NCBI GenBank assembly: GCA_016200385.1
Contig: JACQEV010000107.1
Coordinates: forward strand, 1-5,677
DNA: 5,677 nucleotides
Source: Candidatus Methylomirabilota bacterium
GTDB taxonomy: Bacteria > Methylomirabilota > Methylomirabilia > Methylomirabilales > Methylomirabilaceae
Reading direction: 5' to 3'
Shown here: one piece after another, positions 4,926 to 5,677 of the stretch
Layout: each line of letters opens with the position of its first letter
Numbering within the stretch: position 1 is the stretch's first letter
Translations under genes and position numbers: made by a program
The notes under the pieces: model-generated
The model's input: only the letters and a program-made list of their open reading frames with translations
Told to the model about the DNA's origin: nothing
The model's database searches: none

Positions 4926-5459
4926 ATGATGAGAGCTCTGCTCATCACCCTGCTGGGGGCATGGATTGCGGGCACCCTGATACTCGCGGGAGTGGCGACA
5001 CAGAATTTTCGCACGGTCGACCGGCTACTGGCAGCGCCAACCGCTGAGTTCTCACGAGCCATCGCCCCACTCGGGCAGCATGAGGCGCGTGCCGTCCTTC
5101 GGTATCTGTCTTCCGAGCTGAACAGGCTGTATTTTCGCGCCTGGGGCTTCATCCAGCTTGCCCTTGGCGCTGTGATCCTGGCAGGCGCGCTCGGCCACAG
5201 GCCGCTCGACCGCGCGGGCGTGATCGGGGCAGCGGCGGTCTTCCTGCTCGCCGTCGTCATGTTGCTGCTGAACTGGTTTATCGTGCCGCTCGGCCGGAGC
5301 CTGGACTTCGTGCCCCACACCCCTGTGCCGCACGCGCTGAGCCGCTTCTGGAGGCTTCACTTCGCGTACACCTCCCTTGACGCCACGAAGCTGATCCTCT
5401 GCCTGTGGCTGCTGATCCGCTGGTCCCGCTGGTCAGGCGGCCTCTCCGCCAACCGCTGA
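4926..5459 (+). CDS. four-helix integral membrane protein, DUF4149/TMEM205-like
   Basis: A 177-residue inner-membrane protein of unknown function. Four hydrophobic helices are visible: about 4-25 (LLITLLGAWIAGTLILAGVA), 71-91, 98-120 (GAAAVFLLAVVMLLLNWFIV) and 147-166. A soluble loop of about 45 residues follows helix 1 (QNFRTVDRLLAAPTAEFSRA, then QHEARAVLRYLSSELNRLYF). A conserved-looking FWRLHFAYTSLDATKLIL (141-158) leads into helix 4. The overall plan, with a His/Leu-rich segment before the last helix, recalls the DUF4149/TMEM205 group, but this is recognition by eye and weak. AAAGGAG (4909-4915) lies ten bases before the ATG at 4926; the adjacent ATG at 4929 is an alternative. The frame is open upstream to 4872, but that part lacks any membrane or family feature. 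It probably has its own promoter. Confidence 0.82.
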   Translation: MMRALLITLLGAWIAGTLILAGVATQNFRTVDRLLAAPTAEFSRAIAPLGQHEARAVLRYLSSELNRLYFRAWGFIQLALGAVILAGALGHRPLDRAGVIGAAAVFLLAVVMLLLNWFIVPLGRSLDFVPHTPVPHALSRFWRLHFAYTSLDATKLILCLWLLIRWSRWSGGLSANR

Positions 5460-5513
5460 ACGTTTCGTTCGCCAGGCGCCATCTTACCAAGTCATCCGTA
5501 CGCGAAGGTTGGC

Positions 5514-5544
5514 CGGTTCCCCGATCCATTGGAGGAGGGGACCG
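5514..5544. repeat. GC-rich hairpin downstream of the membrane protein gene
   Basis: CGGT(T)CCCC (5514-5522) pairs with GGGGACCG (5537-5544) over eight base pairs with one bulged T. Inside, TCC (5525-5527) can pair with GGA (5531-5533). It begins 55 bases after the stop codon. No T tract follows, so a terminator role is possible but unproved. Confidence 0.4.
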
Positions 5545-5592
5545 CGGCGGTGGAAGTCCCACTCGTTCAAGTCCCTATCGCGACCAGGAACA

Positions 5593-5639
5593 GTTGCACT
5601 TCTTCATACAGTATTCGACATTCTAAAAGAAGACGCAAC
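5593..5639. repeat. long stem-loop near the right edge
   Basis: GTTGC (5593-5597) pairs with GCAAC (5635-5639), then CTTCTT (5599-5604) pairs with AAGAAG (5627-5632), with a 1-by-2 base internal loop and a 22-base terminal loop. That is eleven pairs in an AT-richer patch. The T-rich arm precedes and the A-rich arm follows, so it does not look like an intrinsic terminator in either direction. Confidence 0.4.
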
Positions 5640-5677
5640 AAGAACCCTACGCAGGTAAAAGGCCGAGTTCCCCTCTT

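Larger units (their letters stand above)
5460..5677. other. gene-free right end with two stem-loops
   Basis: No coding frame I recognise lies in these 218 bases. A minus-strand frame entering from the right edge stays open for 36 codons to a TGA near 5568 but shows no family features. The sequence turns AT-richer after about 5590. It contains the hairpins listed at 5514-5544 and 5593-5639, and a direct repeat AAGTCCC at 5554-5560 and 5569-5575, 15 bases apart. Confidence 0.5.

Noticed and set aside
5501..5586. tRNA-like stretch ending TCGCGACCA with GTTCAAGTCC
   Set aside because: An acceptor-like pairing with CGCGA at 5501 exists, but the T stem does not pair, its distance to CCA is short by two to three bases, and no D or anticodon arm can be drawn.

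Overview
The window is GC-rich (roughly 60% by eye) bacterial chromosome. Strong Shine-Dalgarno sequences of the AAGGAGG type precede most genes. The gene set (a bactofilin with a zinc-ribbon partner, a GYD-domain protein, L-2-hydroxyglutarate oxidase, a SixA-type phosphatase and a PEBP protein) fits a free-living, envelope-complex, probably uncultivated soil or sediment bacterium. A lineage such as Methylomirabilota/Rokubacteria or a deltaproteobacterial relative is my guess only; there is no marker gene to settle it. No rRNA, convincing tRNA, insertion sequence, integrase or CRISPR array is visible.

Left part (1-1435). A minus-strand L-2-hydroxyglutarate oxidase gene (lhgO) runs off the left edge; only its first 274 codons are present. 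It is divergent from a small plus-strand GYD-domain gene (984-1277). The 159-base spacer holds a sigma-70-like promoter for the GYD gene and an imperfect dyad. A bidirectional terminator-like hairpin follows at 1309-1331. It separates the GYD gene from a convergent minus-strand EamA/DMT-type permease gene (1433-2238). That permease gene is broken: about fifty codons, covering most of TM7 and TM8, are missing and the reading frame changes at the junction near 1600-1608.

Central and right part (2251-5459), all plus strand. A promoter at 2251-2280 leads into a bactofilin gene overlapped by four bases with a zinc-ribbon/beta-sandwich gene. After a 141-base spacer with nested inverted repeats come a MazG-like pyrophosphohydrolase gene, a PEBP (YbhB/YbcL) gene and a SixA-like phosphohistidine phosphatase gene, closely packed (34- and 2-base gaps). 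A hairpin follows sixA. A four-helix membrane protein gene then appears to have its own promoter. The last 218 bases hold no recognisable gene but two stem-loops.

The genes do not form one obvious pathway. The tightest units are bactofilin plus the zinc-ribbon protein (cytoskeletal scaffold and an uncharacterised partner) and PEBP plus SixA. The points most worth checking are the broken permease, a Glu-to-Lys change at a metal-ligand position of the MazG-like protein, and two competing starts (exported or cytoplasmic) in the PEBP gene.
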